Shown here piece after piece: positions 14,245 through 23,258 of a stretch of DNA of 57,058 bases. The position numbers were made by a program, and so were the translations under genes. The notes below the pieces were generated by a model, which did no database searches, was not told the DNA's origin, and saw only the letters and a program-made list of their open reading frames with translations. Source of the DNA: a virus; the IMG/VR virus record IMGVR_UViG_3300033146_005660, positions 1 through 57,058 of that record; one strand, written 5' to 3'. How positions within the stretch are numbered: position 1 is the stretch's first letter; every line of letters begins with the position of its first letter.

Positions 14245-16275
14245 CTAGTTGTCCACCCGGTCCATATGAAGTCCAATTCTCTTCAGTCCATCGATCACCT
14301 TGACGATCTCCCTGATGGCCGTCTTAGAAGAGCTTTCAGGGATATTGTTCATTCCGAGTCGTGAGGCAATCAGAAGCTTCGACAGGGCGCTCACCGTGCT
14401 CTTAAGTTTTGGTATGTACTTGATGAGCTTTCCTACGTTCTCCGGGTTGATGAAACCGAGGGAGAGAATGGCGTCAACCGTGTCGGCATCATCGAGGGCG
14501 GATGCCTCCTTGACCAGGTTTACACGGAGCGACCTGACGGCTTTGTCGAAAAGGGATGGTCCCTTCTCCGAGGCCACCTTGGGGAACTCAAGGCCGTGGA
14601 CTCTTCGAGTTCCGTTCTGCGGGATATCCAGGACATCGCCAATCCTTCCAAGGGGACAACCGAATGAGGCGAGAACGAACTTTGCGTCCTCGATACCGAG
14701 AGCATCGAAATCCATCTCAACGCCATTGACGGATTTGTAGGCGTCGAGTCCAGCGGCCTTAAAGATATACGACCCGTTGCTCTTCATGACACTCAGGGGA
14801 TTTGCACTCATTCTCCCAGATGCGAACTTGGCATGCTCGTCGGCCGATGTCGCAATAGCCTTCTCCGGGAAGAGCTCGATGAACTTCATCTTTTGCGGGA
14901 CCACGTAGATATTGGACACCGTGGGCATGGTCTTGGTGTCCTTGATCTTCGTGATGCCCTCGGCGACCGGGGAGAATGTGATCGCCGCGTCATTCCCCTT
15001 GAAGTCCTTGATCTTCAGGACCTCGTTGCTTTCCCCGAACACCGTGGATGCGATGACCCTGAAGGGCTCCGTGGACAACGCTTGGCCTTTATCGTTGATG
15101 TGCACGAGGATGCCCATCTTGCCGGGCTCCGGGCGAGTTTTGGGGAGTTCAAACTCGTCATCAGGCTGTGGCATACCAAAGATGTCCGGCTTGATCGAGG
15201 ACATGGAGCGACCCGCAAACACTTTGATGCTCGAGGGTTTTCCATCAAGCGTCACCACGTTCGGGAACACGAAACCCGTGCTTGACACGCCACCTGCATC
15301 ACGGACCTTGTAGAGACCGAACTTCTTTGCACTCACGGGGGCGAACTGGTCTTCTTTCGTGTCGAATAGGAGAACTTCCCCGTGAAGCCCAAGGCGGGTC
15401 TTAACGTCCGTGCTCCGCTTCTCGTCAGTCTTCTCGGATGGATGCTTGAGCATCACCTCCCCGTTATGATCAACGCGGCTCACGGCGTTCTGCTCAGCGT
15501 CCGCTGGTCCGACAACCGAGGCCACGAATTGGCGCATTGTCGGACGGTTCACGGTGCTCATGACCGGGTCGTACACGCCCTCGGGGTTTCCGAGGATGTT
15601 GTACTGGTTCCTCCCGAGCTTGCGAACCTGGATGACTGATTTTTTGGACGGACGACCCTTGGGCTTATCCTTTCCGGCAATCTTAGAGAGCGCGCTGAAG
15701 ACGTGGTACGTGCCGTTCCGGTGAGACGAGGCAAGAATCTCTTCTGAGCCCGCTGTCTTCCTGAACTCGTCAGCGTCGTCACTCCAGATGCTTGTCACGA
15801 TCTGTTGAAGAATTGAGTGATCATCGGAGGACTGGACATATCGCCCGCCGGCCATAGGGGGGAGCGTGCTGTTGTTTGATCCGGCGCCAAACGACGATGC
15901 CCCGTCCGTTCTCGAGATGAGCTCCTCGGAAATCCCTCCCCCTGAAAAGATCTCGGAGATCGTATTAGAGTTCAATGGGTACGCGTGGGCTCCGGACAGA
16001 ACGGTATCCAGCGGAGCAAGGTGCCACTGCTTAATGATCACAGGGATACCCACGGAGTCCTTTCCGGACCTGAGAACAACGGAGCCGACCCCATACCCCT
16101 TGCTGTCGTCGACCTTCTGCCAGTGGATCGATGGCTTGACGCCGAGCTCCACGGGGAGAACGGACGCGAGGATCCCGAGAATCTGCTCATCCCATTCGTT
16201 CACGTTGTCCGATAGCTTGTGATGGTGGGATTGTTGGAACGTCTGGTCTGTCGAAAAGATAATCTCAATGCCCAT
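14245..16275 (-). CDS. Large structural-type protein of unknown role (676 aa)
   Basis: Not recognised. Beta-rich, Gly/Ser-rich N-terminal half, then a long region without motifs and a helical C-terminal 100 residues. Size and position between the terminase and a baseplate-like gene suggest a virion protein. An AGGAG site precedes ATG 16275. Confidence 0.75.
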   Translation of the reverse strand: MGIEIIFSTDQTFQQSHHHKLSDNVNEWDEQILGILASVLPVELGVKPSIHWQKVDDSKGYGVGSVVLRSGKDSVGIPVIIKQWHLAPLDTVLSGAHAYPLNSNTISEIFSGGGISEELISRTDGASSFGAGSNNSTLPPMAGGRYVQSSDDHSILQQIVTSIWSDDADEFRKTAGSEEILASSHRNGTYHVFSALSKIAGKDKPKGRPSKKSVIQVRKLGRNQYNILGNPEGVYDPVMSTVNRPTMRQFVASVVGPADAEQNAVSRVDHNGEVMLKHPSEKTDEKRSTDVKTRLGLHGEVLLFDTKEDQFAPVSAKKFGLYKVRDAGGVSSTGFVFPNVVTLDGKPSSIKVFAGRSMSSIKPDIFGMPQPDDEFELPKTRPEPGKMGILVHINDKGQALSTEPFRVIASTVFGESNEVLKIKDFKGNDAAITFSPVAEGITKIKDTKTMPTVSNIYVVPQKMKFIELFPEKAIATSADEHAKFASGRMSANPLSVMKSNGSYIFKAAGLDAYKSVNGVEMDFDALGIEDAKFVLASFGCPLGRIGDVLDIPQNGTRRVHGLEFPKVASEKGPSLFDKAVRSLRVNLVKEASALDDADTVDAILSLGFINPENVGKLIKYIPKLKSTVSALSKLLIASRLGMNNIPESSSKTAIREIVKVIDGLKRIGLHMDRVDN

Positions 16276-16283
16276 GATGGCTC

Positions 16284-17444
16284 CTATTCAATAACTGCAG
16301 CCGGGATCGGCGTCGTCTTTTGTGTGGAAAAGAAATCTGAGAGGATGGCCTCTTTGATGGGTCCCATTGGCGTAAGGAAGGTTGTTTGCGCCGCCGTGAG
16401 GCTTGCAATGGACTTTCCTAGTACGGCAGCTACGGGGGCTCCTGCGGCCGTCATGGCGTTCGCAAGAATCAATATGGCTGCATTGTTCTGTGGTGGAGTT
16501 GGTGTCGCTGCTGCACTAGTTGCTCCGCCCCCCGCTGCTGTAAGTGCTGCCGTGTACGCCGTGAGTGCTGTCCTGATGGATGTCATTTCCTGGATGAGCT
16601 GCTTTGTGAGCGCAACAAGCTTGTTTCCGAGGACGACTGGTTCATCCGACATGTCACCGAAGTTGATGCTATGAACATTGTCAACATACCAGTTTCCGGA
16701 CTCATCGATATCCCAGGAGAACTCTCGAGTTCCCGTTGCCACGCCACCGGCCGTAACGAGCTTTTCTACCGCGAACCTATGGACCGTGGACCCGTCAACC
16801 TTTCCGTTTTTGACAACAACTTCCGTTCTTGACGGACCCACCTTGTTTTTGAATGTCTCTTCCGTGAGAGCATCCATGTTAACGCCGGCCTTTGTGGCCG
16901 TCCTTCCCGATTCTATACGATATGCATCAGTGAACGCTAGAAGGGTCTGGCTTTTTTGAATGATTCTCTCACCGTGCGGGTGGAGCGTGATTCCCGTAGC
17001 CCCCGTCGATCTGATGCGCACCACGCCCCCTCGTGTCACGGTAACCTCTCCGGTGACCGTGTCGTCATCAAGGGAATGCGGCCTCAGTTGGGCATCGCCC
17101 TCCGTTCCGATCGTTGTGGACTTGTCGTTCTCGGGTTCCCCGTCGTCCTTCCACGCATCTGTTACGGGGCGAACTCTTCCGAGGAGATACCCTTCGGCGT
17201 TGTACACGACGACAAACACGGCGATCCCCTTGGGGAACACGCTCTCTCCAACGCTTGAGACAGCCCTGCACGCAATAATTCTGTTGTCGTGAAGGGCAAC
17301 CTTGTAGTTCCCGTTCTTCATGACCTGACGGATCACGCCCTCTCCGACGTAGATTCCATCCTCTTTGTACAGGTCGGACATGATAACCGACGGGCTCTCC
17401 GAGTGACTCATATCCCCGAATAACGGGCTCTCCGACATGCTCAT
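16284..17444 (-). CDS. Baseplate/spike-like protein with OB-fold N-terminus (386 aa)
   Basis: Residues about 30-100 (EGVIRQVMKNGNYKVAL then GIAVFVVVYNAEGYLLG) look like the small beta-barrel of gp5/VgrG-type baseplate hub proteins. The C-terminal third is Ala/Thr-rich and helical. This would place it at the cell-puncturing end of the tail; the assignment is by fold resemblance only. A divergent gene starts 73 bp away across a candidate promoter. Confidence 0.5.
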   Translation of the reverse strand: MSMSESPLFGDMSHSESPSVIMSDLYKEDGIYVGEGVIRQVMKNGNYKVALHDNRIIACRAVSSVGESVFPKGIAVFVVVYNAEGYLLGRVRPVTDAWKDDGEPENDKSTTIGTEGDAQLRPHSLDDDTVTGEVTVTRGGVVRIRSTGATGITLHPHGERIIQKSQTLLAFTDAYRIESGRTATKAGVNMDALTEETFKNKVGPSRTEVVVKNGKVDGSTVHRFAVEKLVTAGGVATGTREFSWDIDESGNWYVDNVHSINFGDMSDEPVVLGNKLVALTKQLIQEMTSIRTALTAYTAALTAAGGGATSAAATPTPPQNNAAILILANAMTAAGAPVAAVLGKSIASLTAAQTTFLTPMGPIKEAILSDFFSTQKTTPIPAAVIE

Positions 17445-17462
17445 GTCTTGGGTCCTTTTTGT

Positions 17463-17471
17463 GCCATAAGA
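17463..17471 (+). promoter_or_regulatory. GCCATAAGA motif, candidate phage promoter
   Basis: GCCATAAGA then GAACTATTGTA, in the divergent gap 46 bp before ATG 17517, preceded by a T run. Member of the five-site set. Confidence 0.55.
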
Positions 17472-17516
17472 GAACTATTGTAGGGCGCATTTAGCGCAAA
17501 ATCTAAAGGAGAAGTC

Positions 17517-18545
17517 ATGCAAGGCATTTTAGCACCTGTGGCAGAGTTAGTCAGTGACCAGAGGGAGACGATTGAGGTCGAGGTTGAGAGCGACAGTCTC
17601 ATACCGAGCTTTACCGAGGATGCCGGAGATAGGAAGTTCTGGTTGACGTATGGGGACGACACGTATCCCGTCCTCAAAAAAGGATGGACAAGCTGGTCCT
17701 CCAAAGTCCTCAGACCCGAGTCGAGCAAGGGCAAAGAAAGAAGTCAATGGAGTGACGGGACCATTAGGAAGTTCCTGGACATGACACCCGTTGACCAGGC
17801 CAACAAAGTTGTTCGATCATGGTGGGAGGGGATGCCCCCAGAGACTTGGCATCTCATTAAGTATGTTGACAATGGATCGCGGGGAGACATCAGGTTCGTG
17901 GGAAGCAAGTCATATAAGCTATTTACGAACAAGATGTTCCTTGAGTCGCTGGATGCGGCAAACCTGTCAGACATGATTATTCGCCACAACTCAATTGGCG
18001 AAAACGGTCTCTCACTCCGCGTCACGGAAAAGAAATCCATGTTTCCAGGAAAGGTTGACAAGGATGAGCAGAACGGAAGCTATGAGATATCGATCAGACA
18101 CCTAATCTATGATCTCATCTGCACCAATGGTCTCATGATTATGTTCGGGAAGAACAACATGATTCGACAACGACACATCAACTTTGACATCAACAAGCTC
18201 TACGAGAAGATCGGTGCAGTGTCGGAGGGTTTGGCAAAGTTTCATGAGCTGTCGATGAAGATATTGGATGACATTATTCACATGGTTCCGATGTCAATCC
18301 ACGAAGTCGATGCGGTCATGAGCATGCTTGAGAAAAAGTACGGGGCGACAAAGAGTTTCGTCAATAAAATCTCAGAATCCCTCAAAGATGGACCAAAGAA
18401 TGTCTGGTCACTCATTTCCGACATCACGTACGCGGCAAGAAATCTTCCACTGGTGGATCGAATGCGGTATGAATCCAACGCTGGAAAAATCATGTTCGAC
18501 ATTGCGAAACGAACGCATCACAAGTTCTTGAAGGCGAGGGAATAA
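17517..18545 (+). CDS. DUF932-like phage/plasmid protein (342 aa)
   Basis: The segment IRHLIYDLICTNGLMIMF followed by a basic helix resembles the core of DUF932 proteins, found in phages and plasmids and of unknown biochemical role. Length is typical. AAAGGAG precedes ATG 17517. It is the first gene of a plus-strand unit with two SSBs, suggesting a role near DNA metabolism. Assignment is moderate. Confidence 0.55.
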   Translation: MQGILAPVAELVSDQRETIEVEVESDSLIPSFTEDAGDRKFWLTYGDDTYPVLKKGWTSWSSKVLRPESSKGKERSQWSDGTIRKFLDMTPVDQANKVVRSWWEGMPPETWHLIKYVDNGSRGDIRFVGSKSYKLFTNKMFLESLDAANLSDMIIRHNSIGENGLSLRVTEKKSMFPGKVDKDEQNGSYEISIRHLIYDLICTNGLMIMFGKNNMIRQRHINFDINKLYEKIGAVSEGLAKFHELSMKILDDIIHMVPMSIHEVDAVMSMLEKKYGATKSFVNKISESLKDGPKNVWSLISDITYAARNLPLVDRMRYESNAGKIMFDIAKRTHHKFLKARE

Positions 18546-18907
18546 TGTCAGACGGCGTGAACAAGGTCATTCTCCTTGGAAACCTTGGAGGTGACCCAGA
18601 GCTCCGTGAGACCAAGAGCGGAATATCTGTCTGCAACTTCAGGGTTGCCACGAACACAAGACACGGGCGAGACGACAAGAGGAGGACCCACACCGAGTGG
18701 CATAGCGTCGTCGCCTGGGGAAGAATTGCGGAAATGTGCGCCGAAGACCTCGTTTCGGGGTCCAAGGTCTATATTGATGGGCATCTCCAGACCAAGAAAT
18801 GGGAAGACAAAAGTGGGTCTGTGAGATTCAAAACAGAGGTTGTCGTGGACACGGTTGTGTTCCTTGACGATCACAGAAACTCAGAGGAGAAAGACGATGT
18901 TGAATAA
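18545..18907 (+). CDS. ssb: Single-stranded DNA-binding protein, tail-less paralogue (120 aa)
   Basis: An OB-fold SSB: VILLGNLGGDPELRETKSG, then WHSVVAWGR and YIDGHLQTKKWED are family signatures. It lacks the acidic DDxxPF tail that recruits partner proteins in bacterial SSBs and ends in EEKDDVE. The start overlaps the previous stop (TAATG), and its 3-prime end overlaps the second SSB gene by 11 bp. Confidence 0.9.
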   Translation: MSDGVNKVILLGNLGGDPELRETKSGISVCNFRVATNTRHGRDDKRRTHTEWHSVVAWGRIAEMCAEDLVSGSKVYIDGHLQTKKWEDKSGSVRFKTEVVVDTVVFLDDHRNSEEKDDVE

Positions 18908-19292
18908 GGTTCAGTTGATCGGAAATCTTGGTGCGGACCCGGAACTCAGGTCCACCGCAAGGGGAACCTCGGTGTGCAACGTCAACCTGGCGACGAGCCG
19001 CGTCTGGTACGACGACGACAAGGAGAAGCACGAGGAGACCGAGTGGCACAAGATCGTGATCTGGGGGAAACAGGCGGAGACTGTGAACCAGTACATGTCC
19101 AAGGGCTCCAAGATGTACGTTGAGGGTCGTCTGCAGACGCGCAAGTGGGAGGACAAAGAAGGAAATAACCGGTACACGACGGAGATCGTGGCGGAGCGTA
19201 CGCTGTTCTTGGATTCCAAGGGCTCCGGAGGAGGCGGTTCCAAATCCCGCGACACCCCGCCGCCCATTGGCGATGATCAACTCCCCTTCTAG
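18897..19292 (+). CDS. ssb: Single-stranded DNA-binding protein with acidic tip (131 aa)
   Basis: A second SSB: VQLIGNLGADPELRSTARG, WHKIVIWGKQAE and YVEGRLQTRKWED. After a Gly/Ser linker it ends in DDQLPF, the partner-recruiting tip. ATG 18897 follows GGAG inside the upstream SSB gene. The two proteins are clear paralogues, and only this one keeps the tip. A 14-bp hairpin follows. Confidence 0.93.
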   Translation: MLNKVQLIGNLGADPELRSTARGTSVCNVNLATSRVWYDDDKEKHEETEWHKIVIWGKQAETVNQYMSKGSKMYVEGRLQTRKWEDKEGNNRYTTEIVAERTLFLDSKGSGGGGSKSRDTPPPIGDDQLPF

Positions 19293-19300
19293 GTGACGCG

Positions 19301-19336
19301 GTGAGCAGGGGAGGTTGATACGCCTCCCCTGCTCAC
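19301..19336 (+). terminator. 14-bp hairpin after the SSB genes
   Basis: GTGAGCAGGGGAGG pairs perfectly with CCTCCCCTGCTCAC around 8 nt. No T tract follows, so it may protect or attenuate rather than terminate. Confidence 0.6.
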
Positions 19337-19350
19337 TATGGAGTTTATAC

Positions 19351-19695
19351 ATGTACAGGAAAAACGATCTCAATTATACAGACAAGGTGTCTGATATACT
19401 TGGTACTGTAAAAGACACCAACATGATGGTGAGGCATAATCACATCCTCACGCCAGTGTTTGATCTTATAAAATGGACCGTAACCGGTGCCATGGGTGCT
19501 TCCGTTGTGGTGTTTTTGATCATGTCCATCGAAAGGTGCAACTTAAAGAGCGTCCAAGAATGCGCATACAAGTGCTCAAAGATATCCTCCAAGAAGGGAT
19601 CTCCATATCGCGTCATGTTGATAAACGAATCCAGGAGGGGTTGCTGGTGTAGGTCTGACAACAAGAGCGAGACCATATTGCCCGAGGAGAATTGA
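19351..19695 (+). CDS. Small single-pass membrane protein (114 aa)
   Basis: Not recognised. One transmembrane segment about residues 47-65 (TVTGAMGASVVVFLIM) is followed by a Cys-rich C-terminal part with six cysteines, consistent with disulphides or metal binding outside the membrane. ATG 19351 follows GGAG; an in-frame ATG at 19315 lies inside the hairpin and is rejected. Confidence 0.65.
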   Translation: MYRKNDLNYTDKVSDILGTVKDTNMMVRHNHILTPVFDLIKWTVTGAMGASVVVFLIMSIERCNLKSVQECAYKCSKISSKKGSPYRVMLINESRRGCWCRSDNKSETILPEEN

Positions 19696-19700
19696 TCAAG

Positions 19701-20585
19701 ATGGGAAGCCAATCAAAGATATCCTGGACGGACGCCACATGGAATACTGTTCGAGGTTGCTCCAAGGTTAGCAGGGGCTGCGAGAATTGCTACGCGGCGA
19801 GAATAGCCCACCGGTTCTCCGGTGAGGGCCAGCCGTACCATGGATACGTCAAGGATGAGATAGCCTGGGGAAAGCCGTATCCAACATGGAGTGGTCTGGT
19901 GTCTCCGATTGAGGACAAGCTTGAGGAGCCCCTCCGGTGGAAGCGTCCGAGAATGGTGTTCGTGAACAGCATGTCCGACACGTTTCATCCAAACGTTCCG
20001 TTCGTGTTCGTCGACAAGATAATGGACACGATCCGCCGGAGCCCCGCACACACGTTCCAGGTACTCACCAAGCGCGCGGACAGGATGCGTCACTATTTCG
20101 CGAGCAGGCCGAATATCCCGGACAACCTATGGATCGGTGTGACCGCGGAGGACAATGACACGTACGAAAGGAGAGTTCCGTTTCTCATGGAGATCGAGGC
20201 TCCCGTGAAATTCGTATCCATGGAGCCCCTCCTTGGTCTGATCGACATGGACAGATCTCAGATGAGGCCGGACTGGGTGATTGTTGGCGGTGAGTCCGGA
20301 CCGCACGCGCGTCCCATGCACCCGGACTGGGCAATAGGCGTTCTGAAGTCATGCAATCTCATGGGCATCCCTTTCTTTTTCAAGCAATGGGGCGCCTGGA
20401 AGCCAGTCGACTGGGATCCAGACAATCCGAGCCCGTCAAAGGCCAATGAGCGATATGTCAGCATTAAGGGCGGTAGCGGGTTTCACGGTTCAAGGGTTGT
20501 CAAGGTCGCAAAGTCCACTCCAAAGAAGAACGGGAACTGCTTGATTCTAGGAAAAACATACGAAGAGTTTCCAAGGGGAAAATAA
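19701..20585 (+). CDS. Phage Gp37/Gp68 family protein, DUF5131 (294 aa)
   Basis: ISWTDATWNTVRGCSKVSRGC, then ENCYAARIA, is the three-Cys signature of the Gp37/Gp68 family, relatives of radical-SAM proteins predicted to bind a metal cluster. SDTFHPNVPF, VLTKRADRM, WIGVTAE and WVIVGGESG further match the family. No three-Cys-motif partner gene is seen beside it. ATG 19701 has better spacing to GAGGAG than the overlapping TTG at 19692. Confidence 0.88.
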   Translation: MGSQSKISWTDATWNTVRGCSKVSRGCENCYAARIAHRFSGEGQPYHGYVKDEIAWGKPYPTWSGLVSPIEDKLEEPLRWKRPRMVFVNSMSDTFHPNVPFVFVDKIMDTIRRSPAHTFQVLTKRADRMRHYFASRPNIPDNLWIGVTAEDNDTYERRVPFLMEIEAPVKFVSMEPLLGLIDMDRSQMRPDWVIVGGESGPHARPMHPDWAIGVLKSCNLMGIPFFFKQWGAWKPVDWDPDNPSPSKANERYVSIKGGSGFHGSRVVKVAKSTPKKNGNCLILGKTYEEFPRGK

Positions 20586-20980
20586 TGGCTGCACCATCAC
20601 GAAGAAGTTTGAACAACGAAAAGGTATGCGAGAACTGCGGAAAAACCTTCTTGGCCAAGACGGCAATAACGCGGTTTTGCTACGATGACCGATGTCTCCG
20701 GGATCGAAACGCAAAACGGAAGAAGGTGTTCAAGGATGGCCTCCTTGCTCCGGCTCCGGCGAAGATGAAGATGAAGAAAAGAGATCTCAAGGAGTGGAAC
20801 AAGAACTTTCCGATTGGCACCCGTGTCATTCTAACGAAGGACACGGGAGAAGAGGTCCAGACGGTAATTCGGTCCAAGGGATGGCTGCTGGGGAATGGAA
20901 TGCCGCTTGTTCTCGTGGATGGGATTCGCGGAGGATACTCAATTTCGAGGATTAGGAAGGACAATCAGAATGCAAGTTAA
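20585..20980 (+). CDS. Small zinc-ribbon protein (131 aa)
   Basis: The N-terminus has CENCGKTF then RFCYDDRC, a four-cysteine zinc finger, followed by a basic linker and a small beta domain (GTRVILTKDTGEEVQTVI). Likely nucleic-acid binding; role unknown. The start overlaps the previous stop (TAATGG). Confidence 0.7.
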   Translation: MAAPSRRSLNNEKVCENCGKTFLAKTAITRFCYDDRCLRDRNAKRKKVFKDGLLAPAPAKMKMKKRDLKEWNKNFPIGTRVILTKDTGEEVQTVIRSKGWLLGNGMPLVLVDGIRGGYSISRIRKDNQNAS

Positions 20981-21419
20981 GCTCAAGAAGGGTATCCCCC
21001 AAAAGTCCTATGGGCGAATGTCCTACAGGAAGCTCAGGGAGAGGGCATCGCAACAGCTTGCCAGCCTCTCGATGCAGCTTCGAGATCTCGTTCTCAAGGA
21101 CGGTCCCATGGAGGAAGAGGACATCGATGAGAACCTGAGAACCGGGAAGTTCCGGAACAGCATGTTCGTCCACGACGGGTTTACCGTGATGTTCACCGTG
21201 GAGAACCACGGGACAAGCGCGTACCAACACCTCTCGGTGTCCAGGAAAGAGCGGTATCCGTCATGGGACGAAATCGTGCTCTTCAGGTCGCTATTCTTCG
21301 AGGACGACGACGAGATCGTTCAGGTGATTCCAAAGGAAAGCGATTACGTGAACGTCCACGACAACTGCTTTCACATGTGGCTCGACATCTCGGGGCCACA
21401 CATGACCTGGCTGAGCTGA
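20970..21419 (+). CDS. DUF7694-like protein (149 aa)
   Basis: The C-terminal half (RYPSWDEIVLFRSLFF, VIPKESDYVNVHDNC, HMW) matches a conserved phage domain I recall as DUF7694, function unknown. ATG 20970 overlaps the upstream gene by 11 bp. Confidence 0.65.
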   Translation: MQVKLKKGIPQKSYGRMSYRKLRERASQQLASLSMQLRDLVLKDGPMEEEDIDENLRTGKFRNSMFVHDGFTVMFTVENHGTSAYQHLSVSRKERYPSWDEIVLFRSLFFEDDDEIVQVIPKESDYVNVHDNCFHMWLDISGPHMTWLS

Positions 21420-21425
21420 AAACTG

Positions 21426-21434
21426 GGCATAAGA
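21426..21434 (+). promoter_or_regulatory. GGCATAAGA motif, candidate promoter of a short transcript
   Basis: GGCATAAGA then GAAGTATGTATGG. A hairpin terminator follows only about 140 bp downstream, and no well-supported gene lies between. Confidence 0.5.
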
Positions 21435-21439
21435 GAAGT

Positions 21440-21605
21440 ATGTATGGGCGGTTTATCCACCACAGTGCACTTGCTAGGACTGTTGTGAATGACCGGACTA
21501 TCACCTTGGTGATGGCCGCCCTGAAGAAGAGGCAGGACCCCTCTTCGGGAACGCCATCGTCAAGGCCTACACGAGGGGGGTTATCCCCCTCTGTGTTTTA
21601 GCTAT
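21440..21605 (+). ncRNA. Candidate small RNA between promoter motif and terminator
   Basis: The stretch from the candidate promoter to GAGGGGG-GTTAT-CCCCCTC plus TGTGTTTTAGCTAT (21573-21605) would make a transcript of about 160 nt. A 53-codon frame starts at 21440 but has no ribosome binding site and would be leaderless, so a regulatory RNA antisense to the end of the minus-strand 243-aa gene is more likely. Confidence 0.35.
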
Positions 21606-22298
21606 GCGATCCCTGCCAAGGTGCATCATGGACTTGACGGACTCGTTCTTGCGCGCCAGGACGTCCATGGCCCGACCAATGCGTGTTTTCGACCCGGACA
21701 GGACGGGGTCCGCAACGTGCTGTCGGACATACTTGAGCTGCTTGATCACCGGGGCGTGCGGCCCTAAGTAGCGCGCGCCCGCGCCGATCAGACCCCCCGT
21801 TATGGCACCGGCTGCGATGGCTTTGACGGGGATATTCTTCCGACGACCCTTACCTGACTTGTATCCCTGGTATCCCCCGGCGACGGCTCCCATGTACGGC
21901 GCAGCCTTCAGGGACCCGGAGACCGCCGTGTCAGCGGCAGACAGGGCTTTGAATGGATGCGTAGCCCGGAGGACAGGAACCTTCTCCATCGTGCTACGGA
22001 CGGTCTGACCATACTTCCTGCCCACATCGTACATGTAGACGGCACTCGGGCTGATGACGGTCCCTATGGCCGTGGAGGCAACGGGTCCGATGGATTTGCC
22101 GGTCACGCCATGGCGGAATCCCGTGCTCATCATTTCGTCACCGGCGCGCGCGAGGAACTCTTTGACCTTCGGCGGGGACAGTCTCGTATTGATGAGAATG
22201 TGTCCCACGGCATTCGCCGTGAGTTTTCCGCCCAAGAACGCGAGGACGCCGGCCGTCTTTTGAAGTTCGTTGGCAAATCCGTTGAGAAAGTTGTTCAT
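21567..22298 (-). CDS. Tagged glycine-rich membrane-active-type protein (243 aa)
   Basis: It starts MNNFLNGFANELQK, the N-terminal tag shared with three proteins at 30.9-32.5 kb. Hydrophobic Gly/Ala stretches (APYMGAVAGGYQGYKSG, AIAAGAITGGLIGAG) resemble glycine zippers. Overall basic. A virion or ejected protein is a reasonable inference; no known family. It follows the metalloprotease with no gap. Confidence 0.65.
   Translation of the reverse strand: MNNFLNGFANELQKTAGVLAFLGGKLTANAVGHILINTRLSPPKVKEFLARAGDEMMSTGFRHGVTGKSIGPVASTAIGTVISPSAVYMYDVGRKYGQTVRSTMEKVPVLRATHPFKALSAADTAVSGSLKAAPYMGAVAGGYQGYKSGKGRRKNIPVKAIAAGAITGGLIGAGARYLGPHAPVIKQLKYVRQHVADPVLSGSKTRIGRAMDVLARKNESVKSMMHLGRDRIAKTQRGITPLV
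21573..21605. terminator. Convergent-junction terminator with TTTAGCTAT
   Basis: GAGGGGG pairs with CCCCCTC, then TGTGTTTTAGCTAT. It lies inside the last codons of the minus-strand gene. Second member of the junction set. Confidence 0.7.
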
Positions 22299-23258
22299 CT
22301 AAAGCTTCCTTGTCCCCAGACCGTTGAGTTCCCCGAGCATGTCCTGGTAGAACTTTCTCTTCGATGGGGGTGCCTGCGGTTCCGTCCCAGGTTTTCCTAT
22401 TTTACTCGTCTTGGGCTTGGGCGGCGAGGTGATCCAGCTCGATCTGGCGCTCTTGACCTTGGATCCCACGGCCTTCTTGGACGCCGTCTTCTCCTGCTTC
22501 TTCTCAGCGTAGTCCTTGACGGCTTTGGCTATCATGGGTGCCGTGAGCGCTGGAATGGCGCTGACCACGTAGGTCATGAACGCCGGCAACAGCGTGGCCA
22601 TGGATTTGATCGCCGCACGGTTTCCCTCGATCGCCCTGATTGCCCTTGTTCCATGGATTGACGCCCTGGCCTCCTCGAGAACGTCCGGAATATGAGGAGC
22701 CACCGAAACGAGAGGGGCATACTTGCTCACCGTGTCGTTATCCGACATGGCCATCCCGATTCCCGTTCCCATAAAGGCCGGTCTCGCCACGTCCCTTGCT
22801 TTGACGAGCGTGGACAGCGTGGAGATTGGCGATGGAACGTTGTGTCCAACCTCGTGGGCAATTGTCGCCGGGTTCCCGGAGCTCAGGAATATCCTTGGCT
22901 TGACGCGTTCGGCGAACTCCGATGTTTCCTTTCCGAAGATTTTCGGGTGGCCTTTCAGCGTCTCAATGGTTTGCCTTGGTATCGTGAGCGACTCTCCGCC
23001 AACTACCGTACTGACATGCGGGACATTCAGATACTCCTCGTATTGAAGCTTTCTCGCGAGGGCCTCAAAATCAACGGAGCCAAGCCATCTCCCGATGTCT
23101 TTTTTATCGTAAGATCCATGAATCGAATCGATGATATTTGAGAGGGGATCTATGATTGCCCTGGAGGCCCCTGTCTCGCTGGTGGCAACCCCGGACAGCG
23201 CTCCGTACATTCTCGGAAGCTGAGACCTGTTGATGTCAGAATTCTCATTGTCGCCCAT
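22299..23258 (-). CDS. Putative zinc metalloprotease, HExxH type (319 aa)
   Basis: TIAHEVGHN (HEVGH at about residues 134-138) is a zinc-protease signature, and EEARASIHGTRAI about 60 residues later could supply the third ligand, as in other HEVGH metallopeptidases. Two hydrophobic helices follow, then a basic Lys/Pro/Ser-rich tail. Candidate prohead or virion protease, or an ejected effector. It overlaps the RNA polymerase stop by 1 bp (TGATGG). Confidence 0.65.
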   Translation of the reverse strand: MGDNENSDINRSQLPRMYGALSGVATSETGASRAIIDPLSNIIDSIHGSYDKKDIGRWLGSVDFEALARKLQYEEYLNVPHVSTVVGGESLTIPRQTIETLKGHPKIFGKETSEFAERVKPRIFLSSGNPATIAHEVGHNVPSPISTLSTLVKARDVARPAFMGTGIGMAMSDNDTVSKYAPLVSVAPHIPDVLEEARASIHGTRAIRAIEGNRAAIKSMATLLPAFMTYVVSAIPALTAPMIAKAVKDYAEKKQEKTASKKAVGSKVKSARSSWITSPPKPKTSKIGKPGTEPQAPPSKRKFYQDMLGELNGLGTRKL

